Shown here one piece after another: positions 1-8,542 of a stretch of 27,157 bases of DNA (positions are counted from its first letter, which is position 1; each line of letters starts with the position of its first letter). Source of the DNA: Enterocloster asparagiformis. Lineage in GTDB: Bacteria; Bacillota; Clostridia; Lachnospirales; Lachnospiraceae. The translations under genes were made by a program, and so were the position numbers. The stretch spans positions 1 to 27,157 of the forward strand of contig JAGZSY010000047.1 in NCBI GenBank assembly GCA_018380885.1. The letters are read 5' to 3'. The notes beneath the pieces were generated by a model. It saw nothing but the letters and a program-made list of their open reading frames with translations, did no database searches and was not told where the DNA came from.

Positions 1-102
1 ATCTTCTGCCGATTGGATATCGTATTCCTGCAGAAGCTGTTGGATGATGCTGCGTTTTCCATCTGTCATTTGTACCTTGTGTACTGGTTTCTTTTCTCTA
101 AT
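1..102 (-). CDS. IS256-family transposase, N-terminal part, runs off the window
   Basis: The minus strand reads into the window edge as a protein whose start resembles IS256-type mutator transposases (MTDGKRSIIQQLLQEYDIQS). The only ATG is at 67-69, but no ribosome binding site precedes it. A perfect AGGAGG (109-114) lies exactly 6 nt before an ATT codon (100-102), and the open frame from ATT gives an extra basic stretch (REKKPVHKVQ) before the methionine, as I recall for related transposases. I therefore extend the gene to the ATT, with the ATG as alternative. A 7-bp inverted repeat (CTATGAT/ATCATAG, 113-135) sits directly upstream. Catalytic residues lie outside the window, so intactness cannot be judged. 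Confidence 0.7.
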   Translation of the reverse strand, partial: MREKKPVHKVQMTDGKRSIIQQLLQEYDIQSAED

Positions 103-112
103 AAAAGGCCTC

Positions 113-135
113 CTATGATTTTTATTTTATCATAG
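113..135. repeat. Inverted repeat upstream of the IS256-type transposase
   Basis: Perfect 7-bp arms (CTATGAT and ATCATAG) around a 9-nt A/T spacer, just before the AGGAGG of the transposase gene. It could be part of the element's terminal region or a hairpin in the leader that limits translation of transcripts entering from outside. The true terminal inverted repeat cannot be fixed without the other end of the element. Confidence 0.5.
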
Positions 136-158
136 AAAACCTCTTGACTTACAGCTAT

Positions 159-350
159 TTACAGAAAAACTTTCATACACTCCCTAAAAATATGTCTTTT
201 TTCTAAGAGGTGAATTCCTTCACGTTCCAATAGCTCGTATATCTTCCCTACTCTCTGGTCTCATAGAACAATTCTGTGATCTTCTTGCGGATATCTCTGT
301 ATTTATATTCCCGCCAAAGAACTGTATCCTGATAAAAATAACTTCCACCA
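159..350 (-). pseudogene. IS3-family transposase (OrfB) fragment, frameshifted
   Basis: Two adjoining minus-strand frames read as pieces of an IS3-type OrfB. One (about 251-350) contains EYKYRDIRKKITELFYETRE and hits a TAG at 248-250. The other (159-247) continues as GKIYELLEREGIHLLEKR before a TAA. In intact IS3-family proteins these pieces are joined by a YGYRRI-type sequence, so a frameshift plus small deletion lies near 245-250. Neither the upstream helix-turn-helix gene nor the downstream DDE domain is present. Assignment is from motif memory; the decay is directly visible. Confidence 0.5.
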
Positions 351-439
351 GATATGAATCCGTAGACTAATTTTAGTTTCTTCACATATATACAGACATA
401 GCCCCCTGAAAAAGGCTATGCCACTTGGAAAACATCTAC

Positions 440-605
440 TTGACAGTTCAGTTTTTAGTAGACCGCAATCAAGCTTTCAATCACATTAGTCGTATAAAAA
501 TAGCTTTTTACATCTCGGCGGAGGACATCGATCATTTAACTCTCATTTCATAGCCTCCAATACACATTTCTCCTTTGCTGTGCGGTAAATATCCTTTATA
601 TATGC
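440..605 (-). pseudogene. IS256-family transposase remnant
   Basis: Minus-strand translation gives IKDIYRTAKEKCVLEAMK (about 546-600) followed, in another frame, by LRRDVKSYFYTTNVIESL (about 465-515). The YTTNxIES motif is a hallmark of IS256-family transposases, where it follows the last part of the catalytic core. Stop codons and frame changes break the region, so this is a decayed copy. It is separate from the apparently fresher IS256-type gene at the window edge. Confidence 0.55.
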
Positions 606-805
606 CATAAATAGCTTTCACTTCTCGGCTTTTCAGACCATTCAACAAAAGAGTTTAGCGACATTCATTATCTTTTACCGAAATTCTAATGAGGCCGCAG
701 TTCAGATCAGTCACAGGCAATAAGTTATCAGTGGCAATGCAGCTCTAGTCTCTGTTTTGTTAGAATCCAATAGCCGCTGACATATATTCAATATTTTCAC
801 CATAT
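606..805. other. Non-coding debris distal to the capsule operon
   Basis: No open frame of useful length, RNA gene or hairpin terminator was recognised here. The stretch continues the transposase graveyard and probably holds further decayed insertion-sequence DNA. No T-rich hairpin was seen after the flippase stop at 806, so the operon's 3' end is unresolved. Confidence 0.4.
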
Positions 806-2200
806 CTATTTTTTTTTTAGAAGTTGTAGTATCTCGTTCTTATTTTCTAAAACTGCATAACCAATAAATATCAAATTACTTAAGAAAGCGCTAATAATGA
901 TTGGGTAATTTTTAAATGAATATCCCACCCAAGCTGCTATAAATATAAAAATTTGAGGTAATATTTTTTTTATATCAAATTCTATTTTGAAAAATCGCTG
1001 TACATAAATCAAACGATAAACAAACAACAGCCCAAAAGAAAGCAATGTCGATATAGAGGCCGCATACAATCTTATTCTCTTTAGAAGAATCAAATGTATA
1101 ATAATATTACAAATTCCTGCTAACATAGTTGTAATCGTAATATCCTTTGTTCTATTATAAGCAATATAAATACTTCCTATTGTTGCAGACATACCTGAAA
1201 ATAACATCGCTAACATCAAAACCGGAACATGTCCATAAGCATTGCGGTAATTTACATTTACTAACCAATCAAAAAAAAATGGTAGTAAATTTACAATACC
1301 TGTTACTAAAATCAAATATAAATTAAATGTTAATGTGAAAATTTTATTTACATATTCATGGTTATTTTGATCATCCATTCCTCGGATAACATTCTCTGTT
1401 AGCGCAATATTATATACATTAAAAAATGTATTCGTTATATTTGAAAACTTATTTGAAACAGAATAAATTCCATTAGCTCCAGTTCCCCATGCGTTTAAAA
1501 TAATTAACCGATCCGAATAATTAATTGCCCAACTTGAAATTTGATTAAATACAAGCGGGATAGAGTAATTTAATAATTTTTTACTCTCTTCTTTGGAAAG
1601 GTATCTTTTGTCAATATACCTAAAAACCTTTGTTCTCAAAAGCATATATAAAGAACTAACTCCATGAGCAATAACATATGAGAGCATAATTCCTTCTACA
1701 CGCCACCCTAACAGCAATATAAATATAATATTAAGGCATATTGCAAATACTGAGCTAATAAAAGAGGCAAAACCATAAGCCTTATTATTGCCATAAGCAC
1801 GGCAAACTTGTAGTAGTACAGTATAAACTGCTGATGTAAAGTACATAAAATATATATAAACTTTATATGGAATATGTATCAGAGAAGCCATCCCCCAATA
1901 GATTCCAGACGCAACACTCAACAAAATTAGAATAATAATGAATGAAGATGTAATAATTGTTTTTCGTCGTTCTTCAGACACCTCTATAATAAAAAATCTA
2001 AATAGTCCCATTTCCAATTGCAGTGTTAAGAATGGTACTATTATCATGATCATCGATGTAAAGATATCCACTGTACCATACTCTTCTGTTGTTAATACTG
2101 TAGTATAAAGGGGAAGTAAAAGAAATCCAATAAATTGTGTGGAAACCTTTGCAATCATTAGTATACCGGTATTTTTTAATAAATCTTTTCCACGACTCAA
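806..2200 (-). CDS. wzx: Wzx-type polysaccharide flippase (MATE/MOP superfamily)
   Basis: A 464-residue, very hydrophobic protein with about a dozen predicted membrane segments. The N-terminus (GKDLLKNTGILMIAKVSTQFIGFLL) and the interior NQISSWAINYSDRLIILN stretch are typical of Wzx/RfbX oligosaccharide flippases, which move undecaprenyl-linked repeat units across the cytoplasmic membrane. The start is TTG (2198-2200), preceded by GGGAGGT at good spacing; no ATG fits better. It is the last gene of the cassette, after the Wzy-like polymerase, as expected for a Wzx/Wzy pathway. Function of the family is well established; the exact substrate cannot be read from sequence. Confidence 0.88.
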   Translation of the reverse strand: MSRGKDLLKNTGILMIAKVSTQFIGFLLLPLYTTVLTTEEYGTVDIFTSMIMIIVPFLTLQLEMGLFRFFIIEVSEERRKTIITSSFIIILILLSVASGIYWGMASLIHIPYKVYIYFMYFTSAVYTVLLQVCRAYGNNKAYGFASFISSVFAICLNIIFILLLGWRVEGIMLSYVIAHGVSSLYMLLRTKVFRYIDKRYLSKEESKKLLNYSIPLVFNQISSWAINYSDRLIILNAWGTGANGIYSVSNKFSNITNTFFNVYNIALTENVIRGMDDQNNHEYVNKIFTLTFNLYLILVTGIVNLLPFFFDWLVNVNYRNAYGHVPVLMLAMLFSGMSATIGSIYIAYNRTKDITITTMLAGICNIIIHLILLKRIRLYAASISTLLSFGLLFVYRLIYVQRFFKIEFDIKKILPQIFIFIAAWVGYSFKNYPIIISAFLSNLIFIGYAVLENKNEILQLLKKK

Positions 2201-2248
2201 GTATTCTACCTCCCTACAAATATAAACTCATTTCTGTAAAAGCGAGCT

Positions 2249-3631
2249 CTAAGACATGCTATATTTTTTATTATAGTCTGTAGCCCCCTGTGATAAAGCA
2301 AGATAAAGCGGTATAATAGTTGGATAGTATAAATACCATACACTCAATATCATTGAAAAGTATATTAATATTATTATACAAAGTGTTCTTATCTCTCTAT
2401 TAAAGCAGACTTTAAATGAGGCCTTTATAAATAATAAATATGATATAATACCAGCTACGCCCATACAAGCTAATGCACCAGTTATAATTCCATACCCTCT
2501 GGTTGTCCCTATACCAACTCCTAAAATGGGACTCTTTTTAAATGCATTATAAGCAATCGCATTCCCATATTGGCGTATAGCAGCAGAAGTTTGTATCGTA
2601 CTAGAAAAAAAACCGCCTGTTAGATATGCTGATATTTTTAGTATTGTAGAATTCACCATAATCCGTATCAGGCTATTTTGTAATATAGCAAATACAGATA
2701 CGCCTAAAATAGCAACAACGCTAATAATGATCCTATTAAATATTTTTTTGTGTGTAGCGCCTTTAAATACGTTTTTTACAATGATAATAATAACAAATGG
2801 AAGCATTGCTAGTCCAGTCGTAGATCCATTCAAAACCAAGAGGATACTGCTCCATATTAATACAAGCCACTCCCTTCCAAACAGTTCTTTTTTAATATAA
2901 TAAATAGAATAAAAAATAAACATTATTGAAACATATGACTGCTCAGAATAAAATCCTGAAAAACCCCAAAAACCAAATCTATTTGTTTGATAATAAATAG
3001 TATTTATTTTTTCAACCCCAAATATCTCAAAAACAACATTTCTCCAAATCGAAGAAGAAATCAAATTATTAGAAAACCATTCCAACGTCCAAAATCCAAA
3101 TGCCCAAATAAACAACTTCTCCACATCTCTTAAAAGAACACTTTTTTTCTGTATATCCGTAAATCGTTCATAATTTAAAAGAATAATGATAACAAATATA
3201 ATAAAATACCAAAAATGAATTATATTGTACGTAGAAAATCTAGCACGTACGGCTGATACACTTCCACGATATACATCATCCATTCTTATTGAATAAGGTA
3301 TAACATTTGGCATATTTCTTGAAAGTACTAAATGTAGTTCACTTAAGCCGATAATAAGTATTAAGATAGTTGATATTAAAAAAATACGCCTTTTAAATTT
3401 TAATTTCCTTCTTCCCAAGCAAAGCATAATAATATAAGTAAATAAGTAGAGATATTCCATTAAATAGATAAATGACAAATTAAAAATTGAGCGACCGATA
3501 TTAATAAATAAAGAAACTGCGATCATTCCCACAAAAACATTATATTCAAATTTTCGTATTTTATTTGAAATAATTGCTATAATTAACCCTACACCATATA
3601 AAGCCAAAATAATACATCCTGCAATCGACAT
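2249..3631 (-). CDS. wzy: Wzy-like O-antigen/capsule polymerase
   Basis: A 460-residue membrane protein with about ten to twelve hydrophobic segments and a long non-membrane loop in the middle, the usual Wzy layout. The segment around residues 355-380 (AYNAFKKSPILGVGIGTTRGYG) fits the PxxGxGxG signature of the O-antigen ligase/polymerase superfamily. Wzy proteins join lipid-linked repeat units on the outer face of the membrane. ATG start with AGGTG about 8 nt upstream; 17 nt separate it from the preceding glycosyltransferase gene. Position directly before wzx supports the call. Sequence conservation in this family is low, so a ligase or other multi-spanning protein is the main alternative. 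Confidence 0.8.
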   Translation of the reverse strand: MSIAGCIILALYGVGLIIAIISNKIRKFEYNVFVGMIAVSLFINIGRSIFNLSFIYLMEYLYLFTYIIMLCLGRRKLKFKRRIFLISTILILIIGLSELHLVLSRNMPNVIPYSIRMDDVYRGSVSAVRARFSTYNIIHFWYFIIFVIIILLNYERFTDIQKKSVLLRDVEKLFIWAFGFWTLEWFSNNLISSSIWRNVVFEIFGVEKINTIYYQTNRFGFWGFSGFYSEQSYVSIMFIFYSIYYIKKELFGREWLVLIWSSILLVLNGSTTGLAMLPFVIIIIVKNVFKGATHKKIFNRIIISVVAILGVSVFAILQNSLIRIMVNSTILKISAYLTGGFFSSTIQTSAAIRQYGNAIAYNAFKKSPILGVGIGTTRGYGIITGALACMGVAGIISYLLFIKASFKVCFNREIRTLCIIILIYFSMILSVWYLYYPTIIPLYLALSQGATDYNKKYSMS

Positions 3632-3648
3632 TCCTAATCACCTACCGA

Positions 3649-4815
3649 TTAATTAATATTTAAAATATAATCACATAAAGCCTCCAAATCCTTATTCTGC
3701 TTTGCATAAATATTACTCATATGATTTTTAATAACAGAATTTTTAATTGGCATATCGACTGCGTACAAAATACGATTAGCGATCTCTCCCTCATCATATG
3801 GATTAATATAATATACTGCGTTTCCACAAACCTCTGGTAAAGAACAGACTGCAGATACTACACATGTCTTACCAAAACTCATTGCTTCTAAGGGAGGATA
3901 GCCAAATCCTTCGTTGAGTGTCGGATATACAAACACTTCACAATTTTTATACAGTGCCTCAAGTTGGGCATTTTCCACATAATCTAACCAAACGAACATA
4001 CTTTCATTCTCTATTGACGCTTTTATTGTCTGTGAAGTCTGACCAACGAGTACTGTTTGAATTTCTCCTAAAAACCCTCGAGTATAGAGACTATCAATTG
4101 CCATAACACTTCTATAAGCATTTTTTAGCCATCTATCCCCACCTAAAATAAGCAAAAATTTTCCTTTTATCTCCTCAGGAATATTAACATTTGCCTCAAA
4201 GCTCATTTGCTTTAGTGGTGGATAGAATACTTTAAGTTTGTCCAATACAATATCCTTATAATAATAAATAAGTGCATAGTATGTATGATAAGAATCACAA
4301 ATAATCATATCTAATAATTCTATAACTCTTTTCTGTTCATCAATTACATAACTTAACTCTTTTTCCTTATTAAGCATATATGATTTAAACAGCCGCAATT
4401 TAGATATTATCTGCTGTTTTCCATCGAAATACTTCCACTCATATTTGTCATGGGACTTCTCAATTTTTCTTAATCCATGAATAACACCAATTATTTTTGT
4501 ATATTGTGGAAACCATTCTCTTCTGTAATGCTCTGGTAGTCCAGAAAAAAAAACATCAGCTGAAATTTGGTCAGCTACCATTTGAATCTGATCAATACTT
4601 TTTACATCTATAGTTTTTAGCTTTTTGCTTTGAATTAATGATTTTATCCATCCATCGAGAAAACGTTGACTATCATAAAATGGAACAATCTGCACATCTT
4701 TTTTACATCTTTCAACCAACGCTGCAAACACTGTCTTTATGTATTCACCACCACCGTGATATTTTGATGATTTATTAGGTTGTGCATTCAGTAAATCAAA
4801 TAAAATGACCCTCAT
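3649..4815 (-). CDS. Glycosyltransferase, GT4-like (GT-B fold)
   Basis: A 388-residue cytoplasmic glycosyltransferase. The N-terminal domain begins MRVILFDLLNAQP and contains GGGEYIK, a donor/acceptor loop common in GT-B enzymes. The C-terminal domain has the nucleotide-sugar site NEGFGYPPLEAMSFGKTCVVS with the E-x7-E pattern, then LPEVCGNAVYYINPYD, typical of mannosyl/rhamnosyl-type family 4 enzymes. The start overlaps the end of the upstream gene by 20 nt, consistent with translational coupling; GGGGG lies just before the ATG. It would add one sugar to the lipid-linked repeat unit; donor and linkage are unknown. Confidence 0.85.
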   Translation of the reverse strand: MRVILFDLLNAQPNKSSKYHGGGEYIKTVFAALVERCKKDVQIVPFYDSQRFLDGWIKSLIQSKKLKTIDVKSIDQIQMVADQISADVFFSGLPEHYRREWFPQYTKIIGVIHGLRKIEKSHDKYEWKYFDGKQQIISKLRLFKSYMLNKEKELSYVIDEQKRVIELLDMIICDSYHTYYALIYYYKDIVLDKLKVFYPPLKQMSFEANVNIPEEIKGKFLLILGGDRWLKNAYRSVMAIDSLYTRGFLGEIQTVLVGQTSQTIKASIENESMFVWLDYVENAQLEALYKNCEVFVYPTLNEGFGYPPLEAMSFGKTCVVSAVCSLPEVCGNAVYYINPYDEGEIANRILYAVDMPIKNSVIKNHMSNIYAKQNKDLEALCDYILNIN

Positions 4816-5746
4816 ATTGCCCCCATGATCTATGTTTTACGATTATAAACAAATTACATTTAAATAAGTTATTTCCAAGAATTCCCACAGAAGAAATGTC
4901 TATTTTACTGCGCCATAAGCAATCGATTAACGAAATTTGATCTCGCTTTGAAAATTCCATAAATTCCTTCCACCACATTTCCATCAAATCAACACACCTT
5001 TGATCGTGATGATTTCTTATAATAACCGTCGCTTCTAATAATCCCAAATCCTCTGGAACACCATTTGATTTGAGATAATTAATATGTCTCTCCAAATTAT
5101 GTTTTTTTTCTTTATGTTTACGAATACAAGCTTTTGCTTCTTTATATACACAGGTTCTATTCTTATGAGTAAACATAGCAATGGGAAATTGTTCTAGCGC
5201 ATATGTTAATGCTGTAACATCAGAGACAATCATAACATTTCCATCTACATACACAGAGTAATCATACGGATCAAAAAATCGATGGGGAAGCATTTTAAAA
5301 AATCGATTTTTTTCATTGCATGATAAACTTTTGTTCGGAAGGAAGCATAGTGGATCCAATCGTTTCCATTTACTTCCCGTAGGTATCTCAAAATCTGTGA
5401 ATGCGAAATAGTCTATATTATTTGGTGCAACTAATGGTTCAAAAAGGGAGTCATAGTGCCCGAAAATAGCTGTATAAACTGCCACTTTTTTATCCGAAAA
5501 ATAATTATTCCAATCAACATTATTATCCTTTTGATTTAATATTACATCTAGTTTTCCGTTTCTATTCAAAAGTCGTTTTATAATATCAATAATTTTTAAC
5601 TGCTTTAATAGGTCCATATATGTCTTTAATCGAATTCCGTTCTGGTATTCAGACGATTGATAAATAGCTTTATATTCTCCAGCCAGTTTTTCAAGAGCTT
5701 GACACATCTCCGTATAAGTATTTTGTTCCACAGAATTATTTTTCAT
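4796..5746 (-). CDS. DUF616 / TOD1-MUCI70-like glycosyltransferase
   Basis: A 316-residue protein. The region from residue 88 (KVAVYTAIFGHYDSL) through FAFTDFEIP, NRFFKMLPHRFFDPYDYSVYVDGNV and the LEATVIIRNH-like segment fits the DUF616 (TOD1/MUCI70) glycosyltransferase-like domain, where YVDGN provides the DxD-like acidic motif. The first 80 residues are a Lys-rich helical region. I chose the ATG at 5744-5746 because AAAGGCGG lies 7 nt before it; a TTG-initiated frame 18 nt upstream has no such site. It ends 20 nt inside the next gene. Probably transfers one sugar of the repeat unit. Confidence 0.75.
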   Translation of the reverse strand: MKNNSVEQNTYTEMCQALEKLAGEYKAIYQSSEYQNGIRLKTYMDLLKQLKIIDIIKRLLNRNGKLDVILNQKDNNVDWNNYFSDKKVAVYTAIFGHYDSLFEPLVAPNNIDYFAFTDFEIPTGSKWKRLDPLCFLPNKSLSCNEKNRFFKMLPHRFFDPYDYSVYVDGNVMIVSDVTALTYALEQFPIAMFTHKNRTCVYKEAKACIRKHKEKKHNLERHINYLKSNGVPEDLGLLEATVIIRNHHDQRCVDLMEMWWKEFMEFSKRDQISLIDCLWRSKIDISSVGILGNNLFKCNLFIIVKHRSWGQYEGHFI

Positions 5747-5787
5747 CAGGTGTCCGCCTTTCAAACAATTTCATCCTCATTCACTAC

Positions 5788-6813
5788 TTACTGAGGAAAC
5801 CTACACATCCGCCTTAATGCAAAATATAAATCGTAAAGTTGAAATTTAATAAGGAGTAAATCTATTTTTGCTGTACAAGAGATACTTTTATCGTTTATCA
5901 AAGCTAGCTTGTTTAATATATCAAAATCTAACGCCTTTTTAATTTGCTTTATATATTTTATTCTTTGTTTTCTATTATTAACTGGAACAATTAATCGAAA
6001 TAGTTCACGAATTCCTTCCAACATTAGCATATCAACCATTTTCGGAACCTTTTGTACAATTCTCATTTCTTTGTGGACTGCCAGTATCCTTGTGCTAATC
6101 TGTTCCTCTGAAAATTTCATACTGGTACTATGCTCCATACGATAAAAATGTGTGTATAGTACATCTTTCAGCAATACGATTTTCTTACAGTGAATCATAT
6201 AGTCGCTATTAAAGATAATATCTTCATTTCCATATCGTATCATTTCATCAAATATCAATTTATATTTTTTAATTATTTCTCTTTTATAAAGACCATTCCA
6301 GACAGAACTTAAAATATCCCCTTTTCTTAATTTGCAATATTGTCTAGAAAATTCTTCAAATTCTAAAAAGACTGTTTCCGGATAAAAACTATTTTTATCA
6401 GATATAATTTTTAAATCAGGAAGAATCTTCACATTTCTTCTGCCACACTTGACAATATCAGCATCCATTTCTCTAATATATTTCAATAATGTTTCCAAAA
6501 ATTCTTTCTTATACATATCATCATTATCTATAAACGCAATATATTGTCCCCCACTATTTTTTATTCCAACATTACGTGCAGAACAAACACCGCCGTTCTC
6601 TTTATGAATAACTCTAACTCGCTCATCTAAATATAAATACTTATCGCATAGTTCTTCACTGCCATCATTAGAACCATCATCAACTAATAATAATTCAAAT
6701 TCCTTAAATGATTGATTTAAAACACTTTGAATCGCCATCTCTAAATATGCTCTGGAATTATACACTGGCATGATGACTGAAATAATAGGAAATGTCATCC
6801 TGTCACCAATCAT
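5788..6813 (-). CDS. Family 2 glycosyltransferase (GT-A fold)
   Basis: A 341-residue protein with the classic GT2 N-terminus: PIISVIMPVYNSRAYLEMAI (residues 9-28), LLLVDDGSNDGS (41-52), NGGVCSARNVGI (73-84) and the metal-binding FIDNDD (94-99). The remainder is the variable acceptor domain. ATG at 6813 with AGAGGGG upstream; a second methionine at residue 6 is possible. Such enzymes use a UDP- or dTDP-sugar and a divalent metal at the cytoplasmic face of the membrane. Acceptor and sugar cannot be predicted from sequence alone. Confidence 0.9.
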   Translation of the reverse strand: MIGDRMTFPIISVIMPVYNSRAYLEMAIQSVLNQSFKEFELLLVDDGSNDGSEELCDKYLYLDERVRVIHKENGGVCSARNVGIKNSGGQYIAFIDNDDMYKKEFLETLLKYIREMDADIVKCGRRNVKILPDLKIISDKNSFYPETVFLEFEEFSRQYCKLRKGDILSSVWNGLYKREIIKKYKLIFDEMIRYGNEDIIFNSDYMIHCKKIVLLKDVLYTHFYRMEHSTSMKFSEEQISTRILAVHKEMRIVQKVPKMVDMLMLEGIRELFRLIVPVNNRKQRIKYIKQIKKALDFDILNKLALINDKSISCTAKIDLLLIKFQLYDLYFALRRMCRFPQ

Positions 6814-6832
6814 TACAATACCCCTCTCGCTA

Positions 6833-7357
6833 TTATTTATAATCTATTTTATCTATATATAATTCCTGTCTGTTACGTACAATCCTGTTAGATTCTATAG
6901 TTCTATCAATTGTACACCCAGCACCTATAACAACATTATCCCCTATCTTAGCTCCAGCCAAGATAATAACATTACTTCCAATCCAACAATTATTTCCGAT
7001 TTCTACACATTTGCAGGAAAATCCCTGTTCAAACACAGGGACATTTGCCTTATTAAACTTATGATTATGATCGTAAATCTTAACGCCTTCTCCAAAAATA
7101 CAGTTGTCGCCAATTTTTAATTTATATTGGACATTCAAACTACACCAATTATTAAAAAAATTGTTATCACCTATAGTAATCCGAGCCTCTCTCGCATAGT
7201 TCATCACAAAGCCAGATCTAAAGTTAAAATTATGGCCCAAAGCAATATTGGGGCAACAGTATATATAATACAGACGATGAATACAAATATTGAGTTTTCT
7301 TAATACTTTTCTCATTATATCCATATCAACAATTATTTGAACCTCTCTTAATGTCAT
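6833..7357 (-). CDS. Hexapeptide-repeat acyltransferase (probable sugar O-acetyltransferase)
   Basis: A left-handed beta-helix protein of at most 174 residues. Hexapeptide repeats are obvious from GDNCIFGEGVKIYDHNHKF through IGNNCWIGSNVIILAGAKIG and DNVVIGAGCTIDRTI, as in the maltose/galactoside acetyltransferase group that uses acetyl-CoA. The DHNH segment supplies the likely catalytic histidine. The start is uncertain: the frame opens at 7357 inside the upstream gene (32-nt overlap), but methionines at residues 12 (7324) and 15 (7315) just after that gene's stop are equally plausible, and none has a strong ribosome binding site. It likely acetylates a sugar of the repeat unit. Confidence 0.8.
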   Translation of the reverse strand: MTLREVQIIVDMDIMRKVLRKLNICIHRLYYIYCCPNIALGHNFNFRSGFVMNYAREARITIGDNNFFNNWCSLNVQYKLKIGDNCIFGEGVKIYDHNHKFNKANVPVFEQGFSCKCVEIGNNCWIGSNVIILAGAKIGDNVVIGAGCTIDRTIESNRIVRNRQELYIDKIDYK

Positions 7358-8507
7358 TTAGAAAATCATCATAAAAGGCCTCTCTTTTTTTTATCAGCCT
7401 GCACTTTTCGTATTGCATAGCTTTGGAAAAATTTATCTCTGCAATATCCTGCAAATCTAATTTTAGAATTTTCTTTATCACCTCAACAACTTCTTCACTA
7501 CACCCCTTCTTAAAGAGGCATTCCTTCTGAACCAATTCTGGTATACCCGCTATATTAGTAGCAACAACAGGACAGCCTCTACTCATTGCTTCTATGACAG
7601 CTCTTGGTAATCCTTCTTGTTTACTGGGTTGTATATATAAATCTAGAGAATCATAATAATCATTCATCTGATCGGCAGACAAACTCCCCCAAAAAAACAC
7701 TCTATCTGAAATTCCTAACTGCACAGCCAGATCCTTCAGAAAAGTATTTTTTTTCGCACCAGTTACCCCTCCTGCCAAATGATATTCTACATTATAACCA
7801 GCCTTTATAAGTTTAGGGATCGCTTTAATTACATATTCTTGACCTTTATATCTTGTATCGATTGCTGCTGCAGTACCAAGGACCATTCTCTTCGTTGGAT
7901 CAAATTTAGATAATCTTTTCATACGTTTAATCAACACCTTATCATCTAATGAATCTAATACAACGTTAGAACAGCATACAGTTTTTCCTTTAGTAGGATA
8001 CCGCTTCTGTAAAAAGCTAGCAGTGACATAATATACATAGTCAGCATGCCTGATTATACTTCTTGTTTTAATATACATATAAGGGGCAACAATTTTCCCT
8101 AAAACTCCATGGTTCCAATAGCTATCCCATGAGCATCCAACGCATTCTACGATATATGGTTTATTATATTTTTTTATATATTTTATTGCCGATTGTGCTA
8201 TAGAGCTCTGACTCCTCAGCACAACGTAATCATTCTCGCGAATAGTATTCTCAATAATTGCTTCAGCAATAGGCTTATTCTTCAGAAATGTTTTAAGACT
8301 TTTAAAATTTGGAACACTTACCACCTTAATTTGTTCTGGCACAGGAGTAAACTTATTAGTTCCCAATATGGCTTTCGTTCTTATTAAAAAAGATATATTA
8401 TCAGCAAAATATGAATATCTCTGATATAATTCATGGTATGCAAATTCATAATACTTTCCTTTTTTATCATAAAATAACGGTCCATCATGTACAAAAACAA
8501 GTTTCAT
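7326..8507 (-). CDS. Glycosyltransferase family 4 (GT-B fold)
   Basis: A 393-residue protein opening MKLVFVHDGPLFYDKKG. The C-terminal nucleotide-sugar domain shows VLGTAAAIDTRYKGQEYVIKA, YHLAGG, RVFFWGSLS and QEGLPRAVIEAMSRGCPVVA with the E-x7-E motif, then NIAGIPELV, all standard for GT4 retaining enzymes. Weak ribosome binding site (AAGGAA about 12 nt upstream), so efficient translation may rely on coupling to the gene before it, 35 nt away. A cytoplasmic step in repeat-unit assembly is the likely role. Confidence 0.88.
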   Translation of the reverse strand: MKLVFVHDGPLFYDKKGKYYEFAYHELYQRYSYFADNISFLIRTKAILGTNKFTPVPEQIKVVSVPNFKSLKTFLKNKPIAEAIIENTIRENDYVVLRSQSSIAQSAIKYIKKYNKPYIVECVGCSWDSYWNHGVLGKIVAPYMYIKTRSIIRHADYVYYVTASFLQKRYPTKGKTVCCSNVVLDSLDDKVLIKRMKRLSKFDPTKRMVLGTAAAIDTRYKGQEYVIKAIPKLIKAGYNVEYHLAGGVTGAKKNTFLKDLAVQLGISDRVFFWGSLSADQMNDYYDSLDLYIQPSKQEGLPRAVIEAMSRGCPVVATNIAGIPELVQKECLFKKGCSEEVVEVIKKILKLDLQDIAEINFSKAMQYEKCRLIKKREAFYDDFLNDIKRGSNNC

Positions 8508-8542
8508 ATGCTTATACGGTTCCTTCCATCAATAAATCATAA

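Noticed and set aside
1..805. CRISPR array or attachment site at the cassette end
   Set aside because: No regularly spaced direct repeats were found; the short similarities are transposase remnants.
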